From Lactococcus petauri (GTDB taxonomy: Bacteria; Bacillota; Bacilli; Lactobacillales; Streptococcaceae), in contig NZ_MUIZ01000006.1 of the NCBI RefSeq assembly GCF_002154895.1, positions 1 to 64,000 of the forward strand: a stretch of DNA of 64,000 bases. Reading direction: 5' to 3'. The position numbers were made by a program, and so were the translations under genes. The notes beneath the pieces were generated by a model. That model was not told the origin of the DNA, did not search any database, and saw nothing but the letters and a program-made list of their open reading frames with translations. How positions within the stretch are numbered: the stretch's first letter is position 1; every line of letters begins with the position of its first letter. Of the stretch, positions 26,065 to 33,720 are shown in pieces.

Positions 26065-27276
26065 TTACTTATTGTTGATAATTTGAATTTCTCCCTCAAC
26101 ACCAAGAATATCCTTAATTTTAGCCTGTAACTCTTGGAGAGCCTCTAGTGCACGTTCTTGTTGAGAAGGGGTTACTGCTTCAATCACCAAGATGGCATTT
26201 GTAGTTTCTTCTGTCAACATGGTACGTTGGGCTTCACGCCAATTCAAAGAGCGACAGATCGCACCATCAAGGTCATAATATATAATTTCTTGCGCAAGAG
26301 CTGGCTCACTCTTTTGCGCCCCCAGAGGATAAAAATCTTCCCCCCCCTTGGCTAAGCCTAAATGTAAATCGCCGTTGATTTTATCTAAGTCCTCACCGCC
26401 ACAAGGTACACCATAACGAAGAGAAATACTATTATAGATATCCACAAGTGGGTTGATTGGTTCTAACTCTTTGCCCTGAGCCACTCTTTTTAAAAGAGCT
26501 TCAATAGAAGAGCGTGCACCTTTTTTCTTCTTAAACTGTGTAAAAATATCACGCCATTCGGAGATGACAAAGTTTTCTTTAAAATCATCTTCAACTAAAA
26601 ATTTTTCAGACTCTTTAAATGCCTCCTTTAGAAGCTCTTGGTAGGGGCCTAAATCATGAACATGATTGTCAATATTGTTTACAACTAAGGTATAGAGTTG
26701 AGCTTCTGGAAAAAGTTCCCAAAAGTTTTTATCCACAGTAACAGTTTGCATAGTAGTTCTCCTTATTTCTTTTTTCATGATTAAATCTGTTTGCGTTAAA
26801 GTCCCTAAATGAAAATGACGTGACCCACATTCCACATAGCCTTGATTTTTATAAAAACTATAAGCATTAGGATTGTGCTCCCAGACACTGAGCCAGATAT
26901 ATTCCTTGTGTGTGCGCTGTGCTTCCTCGGAAGCAAAATCTAATAAATGTTTTCCTAAGCCTAAGTGCTGGTAAGATTTTCTAACATATAGTCTTTCCAC
27001 TTCAAGAGCCTCACCTAAAGTAGAGTGTTCTGGAAGAGTTGCATTTTTCCACTTGATATAACCTGCGAGACAACCATCTTGGAAAATAAAATAGAAACTA
27101 TTGTTAGAGTCATTGAATTCTTTGGTTAATTGTTGAGGATTAAAAGCCTTTTCTAAATAAAGCTCTAAATCTTCTGGTGGGTTTTGTTCCCCAAAAGTTT
27201 CAGCGAAGGTTTCTATACTTAAGTCTTGTAAGACATGTAGATCCTGCATAGTAACGCGGGAAATTCTAATATTCAC
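26065..27276 (-). CDS. GNAT acetyltransferase fused to a B3/B4-domain protein
   Basis: 403 residues from a GTG preceded by AAAGGAG. Residues 1-170 are a GNAT domain (VERLYVRKSYQHLGLGKHLLDFA, YSFYKNQGYVE). Residues about 176-403 look like a stand-alone B3/B4 tRNA-synthetase-type domain (NPLVDIYNSISLRYGVPCGGEDLDKI, YYDLDGAICRSLNWREA). At the joint, KKEIRRTT, the DNA keeps an intact AAGGAGA site eight bases before an ATG (26751), which would begin a separate 228-residue protein; a TAA is present one frame off. The stop of an original GNAT gene was probably lost by a frameshift. The second domain may still be made alone. It follows a MarR gene by 11 bp. Confidence 0.75.
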   Translation of the reverse strand: MNIRISRVTMQDLHVLQDLSIETFAETFGEQNPPEDLELYLEKAFNPQQLTKEFNDSNNSFYFIFQDGCLAGYIKWKNATLPEHSTLGEALEVERLYVRKSYQHLGLGKHLLDFASEEAQRTHKEYIWLSVWEHNPNAYSFYKNQGYVECGSRHFHLGTLTQTDLIMKKEIRRTTMQTVTVDKNFWELFPEAQLYTLVVNNIDNHVHDLGPYQELLKEAFKESEKFLVEDDFKENFVISEWRDIFTQFKKKKGARSSIEALLKRVAQGKELEPINPLVDIYNSISLRYGVPCGGEDLDKINGDLHLGLAKGGEDFYPLGAQKSEPALAQEIIYYDLDGAICRSLNWREAQRTMLTEETTNAILVIEAVTPSQQERALEALQELQAKIKDILGVEGEIQIINNK

Positions 27277-27287
27277 ACCAACTCCTT

Positions 27288-27743
27288 TTAGTAGATTCGT
27301 TTCTTTCCTTTTTTAACATCGATCCAGTTATCCACGATATTTTGACTGATTTTTCCGAGTAAATTCTCTACTTGAGTAATCTCCTGTGCATTAAGACCGG
27401 ATAAGGCAACTTGAGTAGAATAGTGAAGCTCTCTGTTTAATATAGGGTAAACTTCTTTGCCATGAGAAGTAACATATAGTAGTTTATTTTTTTTGTTTCC
27501 AGTATCTTCAACTTTTTTTATAAGTTTTTTTTCTACCAATTGATTGATAGCACGACTTGCTGTACTCTTATCAACACATAAAAGTTCAGAAATTTGTTGT
27601 TGATTAATTCCAGGATTTTCAAAAATACGACTGAGGTAGAGGTATTGTCCTTTTGCAAGTTTCAGCTCCTTGAATTCAATATTACTGATAGAATCTAAGG
27701 CGCGTGCTATAGTACCGATATCTCTTAAAATATTATTTGGAAT
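27288..27743 (-). CDS. MarR-family regulator, probable ATT start
   Basis: Only the second half has a standard start codon (TTG at 27539), yet the same frame continues upstream without a stop and encodes a full MarR protein: IARALDSISNIEFKELKLAKG, INQQQISELLCVDKSTASRAINQL. AAGGAG at 27751-27756 lies seven bases before an in-frame ATT at 27743, giving 151 residues, the usual family length. The only nearby ATG is in another frame and stops after 11 codons. So the gene seems to start at ATT, which is rare (infC is the known case), or has just lost its ATG. Co-directional with the GNAT-B3/B4 gene. Confidence 0.75.
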   Translation of the reverse strand: MPNNILRDIGTIARALDSISNIEFKELKLAKGQYLYLSRIFENPGINQQQISELLCVDKSTASRAINQLVEKKLIKKVEDTGNKKNKLLYVTSHGKEVYPILNRELHYSTQVALSGLNAQEITQVENLLGKISQNIVDNWIDVKKGKKRIY

Positions 27744-27776
27744 AGTATTTCTCCTTTCATGAAAGAGGATGTATTG

Positions 27777-27811
27777 ATTATAAAATAAAATAGTTGCGTT
27801 TGCAACTATTT
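27777..27811 (-). promoter_or_regulatory. Promoter and operator of the ATT-start marR
   Basis: On the minus strand TTGCAA (27800-27805), 17 bp and TATAAT (27777-27782). The -35 lies in a perfect inverted repeat, AAATAGTTGC (27788-27797) and GCAACTATTT (27802-27811), a likely MarR operator. It may also help to end the upstream protease transcript. Confidence 0.75.
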
Positions 27812-27831
27812 AGTTATATATAATAAATACC

Positions 27832-28488
27832 TTAACTTAATAAGCCTAAAATATTATTCAACATATGAAGACAAATAACAAAAATTAAGGAACGCTGAGA
27901 GCTTAAATAAGCTAAAGCTAAAAGCATTGCTCCAGGTGCATAGAGGACAAAATCCATAGGTTGCTGCATATGCATAACGGTGAATAAACCAGTAGAAACA
28001 AGGACTGCAATTAGTGTTCCTGTATAATTTGAGAGTCTATTAAGGAAGATATGGCGAAAGATAATCTCTTCAATGATGGGGCCTAAAATACCAAGAATAA
28101 GGATGGTGAAGAATAAAGGGATTTGCTTACTCATTTCTGAGAGAGCAGCTTGATTTTCAGGGTTTAATCCCTTTCCATAAATACCTTGAGCCAGAGATTC
28201 CACCAGAAGTATCGCTGCCATCCATAAGGGGAGGCTTAAAATTTTCCATAAGGAATGCTCCTTAAAATAGCCAAAACTTTCTCTTAATTCTTTTCGGAAG
28301 AGAATAAGTGCTGTCAGTGCAGAGACTGTTATACCAACTGCGAAGTTTAAAAAATCAGATTCTACCCAATTTGTCTGAGCTAACTCAGATAGAAAGAGTA
28401 AGGGGATCATTCCAAGTTGGAAGGGGACAAATAAAATATATATAGTTAATACAATGAATTCTCTTTTATTATCACGTAAAAAATTCAA
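27832..28488 (-). CDS. CPBP-family intramembrane protease
   Basis: 218 residues, about six helices, with the CAAX-protease/bacteriocin-processing (Abi) motifs: EEIIFRHIF (EExxxR), FTVMHMQ (His), and HMLNNILG (HxxxN). Such proteins cleave membrane substrates or give immunity to bacteriocins. It starts at TTG after AAGGAGG. No bacteriocin gene is seen beside it, so the role is open. Confidence 0.85.
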   Translation of the reverse strand: MNFLRDNKREFIVLTIYILFVPFQLGMIPLLFLSELAQTNWVESDFLNFAVGITVSALTALILFRKELRESFGYFKEHSLWKILSLPLWMAAILLVESLAQGIYGKGLNPENQAALSEMSKQIPLFFTILILGILGPIIEEIIFRHIFLNRLSNYTGTLIAVLVSTGLFTVMHMQQPMDFVLYAPGAMLLALAYLSSQRSLIFVICLHMLNNILGLLS

Positions 28489-28513
28489 AAGTATAGACCT
28501 CCTTGTTTGAATT

Positions 28514-28559
28514 GGCGATTCGCCTCAAATATTTTAACATAGCATAAAGTCTATACCAA
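28514..28559 (-). promoter_or_regulatory. Promoter of the CPBP gene with palindrome
   Basis: On the minus strand TTGGTA (28554-28559), 17 bp, TAAAAT (28531-28536). GGCGA-T-TCGCC (28514-28524) is a perfect palindrome starting seven bases after the -10, where transcription would begin; a possible operator. Confidence 0.5.
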
Positions 28560-28605
28560 TTAAATTGTTTATGTTTTTATAGAGAGAAGTCTTTTTCATA
28601 TCTCA

Positions 28606-29172
28606 TTAAGAAACGGCGAAAAGATATTTTCCTTTGGAAAGTGTTGAAACAAGTTTGTAGAGCAAAATTCCCAGGAAATAATTGACAAATGCCGTAGAAA
28701 AAATCGTAATTAAAAGAACAGGAAGGCCCATTTTAAAGACAACCATAAGCTCCGAAATGTGAAGTAAAGTTCCCAAAAGATATACAGCAAAAACATACAC
28801 GCAACCACTTATCAATGTGGCGAAGAAATAGATTACCCCTATTTTAGCTAAAAATAATTTGGGAGAAATTCTTAGGACTAACCTATATAAGAGTAAGCAT
28901 GCCAAGGCTGACAAGGTACGGTCAAAAGCAGCTGGCAGCTGGAAAATCGGATTACCACCAAGAATCATGGAAGTAAGGATAACAAGACCGCTTGCCAAGA
29001 AAACTTGTTTGAGTGTAGGTTTAATCATTATACAGAGGAATAAAAAGGCCAAGGAAAAATCCGGGCGAATAATTCCAGCGATACTGGGAGTGATAATATT
29101 CAAAATTTGACCAAGTATAATGAAGATCGGAGTAAGTGCAATAGTATTTGATGATTTGTTTTTTTGATTCAT
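28606..29172 (-). CDS. trpP: TrpP-like tryptophan transporter
   Basis: 188 residues with five or six helices. The region ITPSIAGIIRPDFSLAFLFLCIMIKPTLKQVFLASGL resembles the TrpP (YhaG) family, in which a PD motif follows the first helix; these are S-component-like proteins for tryptophan uptake. The leader holds a terminator with competing hairpins and a short reading frame with a Trp codon, which fits an amino-acid-controlled transporter. GAAAGAGG precedes the ATG. An ECF S component for another substrate is the alternative. Confidence 0.7.
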   Translation of the reverse strand: MNQKNKSSNTIALTPIFIILGQILNIITPSIAGIIRPDFSLAFLFLCIMIKPTLKQVFLASGLVILTSMILGGNPIFQLPAAFDRTLSALACLLLYRLVLRISPKLFLAKIGVIYFFATLISGCVYVFAVYLLGTLLHISELMVVFKMGLPVLLITIFSTAFVNYFLGILLYKLVSTLSKGKYLFAVS

Positions 29173-29225
29173 AAAAGTTCCTCTTTCTAGTTTTTAATGA
29201 TAAGGCAGAGTACTTTCTATAACAC

Positions 29226-29253
29226 AAAAAAAGCATAGAAACTTCTATGCTTT
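29226..29253 (-). terminator. Attenuator terminator in the trpP leader
   Basis: On the minus strand AAAGCATAGAA (29253-29243) pairs with TTCTATGCTTT (29240-29230), followed by more T. It ends transcription about 50 bases before trpP. Confidence 0.75.
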
Positions 29254-29351
29254 AATCATCCAATTTGAGCATAGATACAGGTTTTAGAAAGTACACTAAA
29301 ATTTGTATCTATGGTTTTCTTCAGTTAGAAGCCATACATACACCTGTATCT
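29244..29351 (-). promoter_or_regulatory. Competing hairpins of the trpP attenuator
   Basis: On the minus strand ACCTGTATCT (29282-29273) can pair with AGATACAGGT (29351-29342). The overlapping TGTATCTATG (29279-29270) can pair with CATAGATACA (29313-29304). TCTATGCT (29275-29268) can pair with AGCATAGA (29251-29244), which would break the terminator. These pairings exclude one another. The T-box consensus is absent. Confidence 0.6.
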
Positions 29352-29384
29352 TTGCCAAAGTTGAGTAGAATAACAGTTGATCAT
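29325..29384 (-). CDS. Putative 19-residue Trp-containing leader peptide
   Basis: ATG at 29384 lies downstream of AAAGGAG and encodes 19 residues with Trp at position 10 (YSTQLWQRY) before TAA. The codons just after TGG form one arm of a leader hairpin, so ribosome position could influence folding. A single Trp codon is weak evidence, and the spacing to the ribosome site (11 bases) is long. Confidence 0.4.
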   Translation of the reverse strand: MINCYSTQLWQRYRCMYGF

Positions 29385-29419
29385 TGGTTGTACAGCTCCT
29401 TTCGTTTTTATTAGGAGTA

Positions 29420-29448
29420 ATAATATCATTTTCTAAGAAAACTGTCAA
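29420..29448 (-). promoter_or_regulatory. Promoter of the trpP leader
   Basis: On the minus strand TTGACA (29443-29448), exactly 17 bp, TATTAT (29420-29425). It gives a leader of about 240 nt, which fills the otherwise empty gap to trpP. Confidence 0.8.
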
Positions 29449-29552
29449 TGCTTTGAACTCACAGAGATAAATTAATTTCGCCATATAGAGATTTAAAAGG
29501 AAGTTTTTTGAACATAAAAACCTATGCCTGATAGCCTTAATTGAGTATATAT

Positions 29553-29582
29553 TTGACGACCAACTTGTAAATGAGTTATAAT
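29553..29582 (+). promoter_or_regulatory. Promoter of gadR
   Basis: TTGACG (29553-29558), 18 bp, TATAAT (29577-29582). Confidence 0.65.
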
Positions 29583-29665
29583 TTCACGTGCATATTTTTT
29601 TAGGCATAAATGTAATTATTGTTATTTATCATAACGTTAAAAACAAAATTAGGAAGTCATTAACT

Positions 29666-30490
29666 GTGTATAAAAAATATGGAGATTGTTTTAAAAAGTT
29701 AAGGAACCAAAAGAATTTGGGACTCTCATATTTTAGTAAGATTGGAATAAATAGAGCAAATTTATCTCGATTTGAAAGAGGGCAAAGTATGATGAGTTTT
29801 GAGCGCGTTGACTTGATGTTAGAAGAGATGCAAGTCCCCTTAGCAGAGTACGAGTTAATTGTAAATAACTTTATGCCCAATTATCAAGATTTTTTCTTGT
29901 TGGAACTAGAAGAAGCGGACTTTAGTCAAGATCTAAATAAAATTCAAAAGTTATATCTTGAGGCGCGTGAAGCAGGAAAACATATGTTGTCACTTGCTGC
30001 AAAAACTCGACTTGAAAATATAAGTACCCTGGAAGTGAGAGAGATTGAAAATTATCTTTGTAATGTTAAAGAATGGGGCTATTTTGAGCTCACATTATTT
30101 TATTTTGTCTCAGATCATATTGCTATTGATCAGCTGGAAAATCTTCTGGCCAATTTTGACAAAAGGTGTGAAAAATATTGTCGATTATTAAAGTACAGAC
30201 GAAGATTATTACAGATTGCGTATCAAAGTGCGGCTATTTTTGCAGCGCATGGGGAAAGAAGTGAAGCTGAAAATATATTAGAAATTACCAAAAAATATCG
30301 GGAAATGGGAGTGGATTTATATGCTGAAGTTTTAAGGCATCTGGCAACAGGAATTGTTATTTTTAACTTTGAAGATAAGGATTTAGGACGTAAAAAAATT
30401 AATTGTGCTCTGGGAGCTTTGGAGGAATTTGGAGGTTTACGATTGAAAGAATTTTATCAAAGAAGGTTGGAAAAGTTTTTAAAAAATTAA
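29666..30490 (+). CDS. gadR: Rgg-family activator GadR
   Basis: 274-275 residues from the GTG at 29666 (AGGAAG upstream), matching the start of lactococcal GadR (YKKYGDCFKKLRNQKNLGLSYFSKIGINRANLSRFERG); in-frame codons further upstream are not needed. N-terminal helix-turn-helix, then helical Rgg repeats (KYRRRLLQIAYQSAAIFAAHGERSEAENILEITKKYREMGVDLY). In L. lactis GadR activates gadCB in response to chloride and acid. Divided from gadC by a very strong terminator. Confidence 0.92.
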   Translation: MYKKYGDCFKKLRNQKNLGLSYFSKIGINRANLSRFERGQSMMSFERVDLMLEEMQVPLAEYELIVNNFMPNYQDFFLLELEEADFSQDLNKIQKLYLEAREAGKHMLSLAAKTRLENISTLEVREIENYLCNVKEWGYFELTLFYFVSDHIAIDQLENLLANFDKRCEKYCRLLKYRRRLLQIAYQSAAIFAAHGERSEAENILEITKKYREMGVDLYAEVLRHLATGIVIFNFEDKDLGRKKINCALGALEEFGGLRLKEFYQRRLEKFLKN

Positions 30491-30537
30491 TCTCTGTATC
30501 TGTTGCTTTAAAGCAACAGATACAGAGAGTTTTTTTA
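30491..30537 (+). terminator. Terminator between gadR and gadC
   Basis: A perfect 18+18 bp palindrome (30492-30527, CTCTGTATCTGTTGCTTT and its complement) is followed by seven T. It isolates gadR from gadCB. Confidence 0.92.
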
Positions 30538-30634
30538 TTTTTAAGAGAATATACTTGATATAGAAAGGAGATGAAAACTAGATTTGGGCAACAATTATTT
30601 TGAAAATTGTTACCACATATTTTAAGGAGGTATG

Positions 30635-32146
30635 ATGAATCAAAAAAAATTAACATTATTCGGATTCTTTGCTTTAACTGCTTCAATGGTTTTGACCGTA
30701 TATGAGTATCCGACCTTTGCCACTTCTAAATTGCACTTAGTTTTCTTTTTACTACTAGGCGGAATACTATGGTTTTTACCAGTTGCCCTATGTGCTGCAG
30801 AAATGTCCACAGTTGAAGGGTGGAAAAATGGAGGCATTTTCAGCTGGGTGAGCCAAACTTTAGGAGAGCGTTTTGGATTTGCGGCAATTTTTTTCCAATG
30901 GTTTCAAATTACAGTTGGATTTGTAACAATGATATACTTTATCTTAGGAGCACTTTCATACGTATTAAATTTTGAAGCTTTAAACTCAGATCCACTCATT
31001 AAATTTATAGGCTTGCTGGTCATTTTTTGGGGACTGACCTTTTCACAATTAGGTGGGACTCAGCGCACTGCAAAATTAGTAAAAGCGGGATTTATAATCG
31101 GGATTGTAATTCCATCCATTATCTTATTTGTATTAGCAGTAGCTTATTTTGTAGGAGGAAATCCTATAGAAATCCCCATCAATAAGGCAGCTTTTATTCC
31201 AGACTTTTCACAGCTTTCAACATTGGTAGTTTTTGTTTCGTTTATTTTAGCTTATATGGGAGTTGAAGCTTCAGCTTCTCATATCAATGAGTTAGAAAAT
31301 CCAAAAAGAAATTATCCTTTAGCAATGGTTTTATTAGTAATATTAGCTATTTCTTTAGATGCGCTTGGGGGCTTTACAGTGGCTGCAGTAATACCTCAAA
31401 AAGAGTTATCTTTAAGCGCTGGTGTGATTCAGACTTTTCAAACGCTGATCTTACATTTTAATAACCACTTAAGTTGGTTGGTCAAAATAATTGCAATAAT
31501 GATTGCGTTTGGAGTCATGGGAGAAGTAAGCTCATGGGTAGTTGGGCCTTCTCGAGGAATGTTTGCAGCAGCGCAACGTGGATTACTTCCAAAATTTTTA
31601 CGAAAAACGAATACCCATGATGTTCCCGTGCCTTTAGTTATGATTCAAGGTGTCATCGTGACTCTTTGGGGAGCGATTTTAACCTTTGGTGGTGGCGGCA
31701 ATAACTTGTCCTTCTTGGTAGCAATTTCTTTGACTGTAGTTATCTATTTGGTTGGTTATCTACTATTTTTCTTAGGTTATTTCGTCTTAATCTACAAGAA
31801 AAAGAATTTAAAACGAACATATAATGTTCCAGGGAAAATGATAGGCAAATCAATTATTGCAGGAGTAGGGTTATTATTATCTCTGTTTGCTTTATTAATT
31901 TCTTTTGTCCCACCGGAATCAATTGCTCAAAGTGAGACACGAACTTATCAAATGATATTACTTATAAGCTTTGCTGTTACAGTAATCTTACCATTTGTTA
32001 TTTATGAACTACATGATAAAAAGAGTCATGGATCTCTTGAAGAACCAATTCACTTCAAAGCAGGAGAAGTGAATCCAGCCGTTTATCCGGCAGCTCGAGG
32101 GGAGCATCATATTGTAAAGAATGAAGAACATATATTAAAACATTAA
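30635..32146 (+). CDS. gadC: Glutamate:GABA antiporter GadC
   Basis: 503 residues, twelve-helix APC-superfamily exchanger. The second of two adjacent ATGs (30635) is preferred because AAGGAGG lies only one base before the first. MNQKKLTLFGFFALTASMV, TVYEYPTFATS and the FFQWFQITVGFVTM segment match lactococcal GadC closely. The tail (VYPAARGEHHIVKNEEHI) resembles the pH-responsive C-plug, rich in histidine and charge. It imports glutamate and exports GABA for acid resistance. A promoter in 30538-30634 is expected but I cannot place it firmly. Confidence 0.95.
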   Translation: MNQKKLTLFGFFALTASMVLTVYEYPTFATSKLHLVFFLLLGGILWFLPVALCAAEMSTVEGWKNGGIFSWVSQTLGERFGFAAIFFQWFQITVGFVTMIYFILGALSYVLNFEALNSDPLIKFIGLLVIFWGLTFSQLGGTQRTAKLVKAGFIIGIVIPSIILFVLAVAYFVGGNPIEIPINKAAFIPDFSQLSTLVVFVSFILAYMGVEASASHINELENPKRNYPLAMVLLVILAISLDALGGFTVAAVIPQKELSLSAGVIQTFQTLILHFNNHLSWLVKIIAIMIAFGVMGEVSSWVVGPSRGMFAAAQRGLLPKFLRKTNTHDVPVPLVMIQGVIVTLWGAILTFGGGGNNLSFLVAISLTVVIYLVGYLLFFLGYFVLIYKKKNLKRTYNVPGKMIGKSIIAGVGLLLSLFALLISFVPPESIAQSETRTYQMILLISFAVTVILPFVIYELHDKKSHGSLEEPIHFKAGEVNPAVYPAARGEHHIVKNEEHILKH

Positions 32147-32166
32147 AGAAATTGGAGGATGTAAAT

Positions 32167-33567
32167 ATGTTATATGGAAAAGAAAATCGTGATGAGGCAG
32201 AATTTTTAGAACCAATATTTGGCTCCGAAAGTGAGCAAGTTGATTTGCCCAAATATAAATTAGGGAGAAAATCGATCGAACCTCGGGTAGCTTATCAATT
32301 AGTTCAAGATGAGATGCTAGATGAGGGGAATGCGCGGTTGAACTTAGCCACTTTTTGTCAAACATACATGGAACCTGAAGCAGTAAAACTAATGAGTCAA
32401 ACTCTTGAGAAAAATGCAATAGATAAATCAGAATATCCAAGAACAACCGAAATCGAAAACCGTTGTGTAAATATGATTGCTGACCTTTGGAATGCAAGTG
32501 AAAACGAACAGTTTATGGGAACATCAACAATTGGTTCTTCAGAAGCTTGTATGTTGGGAGGAATGGCAATGAAATTCTCTTGGCGTAAACGAGCAGAAAA
32601 GTTAGGCTTGGACATTAATGCTAAAAAACCAAATCTCGTTATTTCTTCTGGATATCAAGTTTGTTGGGAAAAATTCTGTGTATATTGGGATATTGAAATG
32701 CGTGAAGTACCGATGGACAAAAATCACATGTCAATTAATCTAGATAAGGTTATGGATTATGTTGATGAATATACTATTGGTATTGTAGGGATTATGGGGA
32801 TTACGTATACAGGAAGATATGACGATATCAAGGCTCTTGATAAGTTAGTTGAAGAACACAACAAACGTACAGATTATAAAGTGTACATACACGTAGATGC
32901 TGCTTCAGGTGGACTTTATGCACCATTTGTTGAACCACATCTTAAGTGGGATTTTCGATTAAAAAATGTCATTTCCATCAATACATCAGGTCATAAGTAC
33001 GGTCTCGTTTATCCTGGAGTAGGCTGGGTATTATGGCGTGATAAGAAATATCTACCAGAGGAGTTAATTTTTAAAGTAAGCTATCTTGGAGGAGAATTAC
33101 CAACCATGGCTATTAACTTTTCTCATAGCGCGGCTCAGCTGATAGGACAATATTATAATTTTGTACGTTATGGTTTTGATGGATACAAAGCTATACATGA
33201 AAGAACGCATAAAGTAGCAATGTATTTAGCAAAATCAATTGAAAAAACAGGTTTATTTGAAATTGTAAATGATGGTTCACAACTTCCAATTGTATGCTAT
33301 AAATTAAGAGAAGACAGAAATTGTGACTGGGATTTATACGACTTAGCCGATCGTTTATTAATGAAAGGATGGCAAGTGCCAGCCTATCCTTTACCAAAAA
33401 ACTTAGAGGATAATATTATACAACGGATAGTAATTCGAGCGGATTTTGGAATGAATATGGCATACAATTACGTGCAAGATATGCAAGAAGCTATTGAATT
33501 TTTGAATAAGGCACATCTTAAATACCATAATAATCCTAAAAATAAAGTATATGGATTTACACATTAA
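32167..33567 (+). CDS. gadB: Glutamate decarboxylase GadB
   Basis: 466 residues from the ATG at 32167 (GGAGG eight bases before). PLP-dependent group II decarboxylase turning glutamate into GABA and CO2 while consuming a proton. Active-site elements: TSTIGSSEACMLGG, HVDAASGGLYAPF, and the PLP lysine in NTSGHKYG; the C-terminal KVYGFTH ends like other GadB proteins, where this tail closes the site at neutral pH. Operon with gadC, 20 bp apart; terminator follows. Confidence 0.97.
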   Translation: MLYGKENRDEAEFLEPIFGSESEQVDLPKYKLGRKSIEPRVAYQLVQDEMLDEGNARLNLATFCQTYMEPEAVKLMSQTLEKNAIDKSEYPRTTEIENRCVNMIADLWNASENEQFMGTSTIGSSEACMLGGMAMKFSWRKRAEKLGLDINAKKPNLVISSGYQVCWEKFCVYWDIEMREVPMDKNHMSINLDKVMDYVDEYTIGIVGIMGITYTGRYDDIKALDKLVEEHNKRTDYKVYIHVDAASGGLYAPFVEPHLKWDFRLKNVISINTSGHKYGLVYPGVGWVLWRDKKYLPEELIFKVSYLGGELPTMAINFSHSAAQLIGQYYNFVRYGFDGYKAIHERTHKVAMYLAKSIEKTGLFEIVNDGSQLPIVCYKLREDRNCDWDLYDLADRLLMKGWQVPAYPLPKNLEDNIIQRIVIRADFGMNMAYNYVQDMQEAIEFLNKAHLKYHNNPKNKVYGFTH

Positions 33568-33631
33568 AACAATCTCATTTTTACAAGCCAAACCTATTTT
33601 CGTTAATTAATAACAAGAATGAATATATAAC

Positions 33632-33661
33632 AAAAAAGACGAGATTTTTCTCGTCTTTTTT
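33632..33661. terminator. Terminator of gadCB
   Basis: AAAAAAGACGAGA (33632-33644) pairs with its complement around TTTT, followed by T. Confidence 0.88.
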
Positions 33662-33720
33662 GAGAAGGTTTACATTAAAGCAAAGATAAACTCTGAGTAT
33701 AGCACAACCATAATAGTAAG

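Noticed and set aside
29296-29484. 62-codon minus-strand frame over the trpP leader
   Set aside because: It spans the consensus promoter and starts upstream of it, so it cannot be translated from that transcript; the shorter 19-codon frame is the better candidate.
30492-30527. Perfect 36-bp palindrome that could be a regulator site or an attachment site
   Set aside because: It directly follows the gadR stop and is followed by seven T, so it is a terminator.
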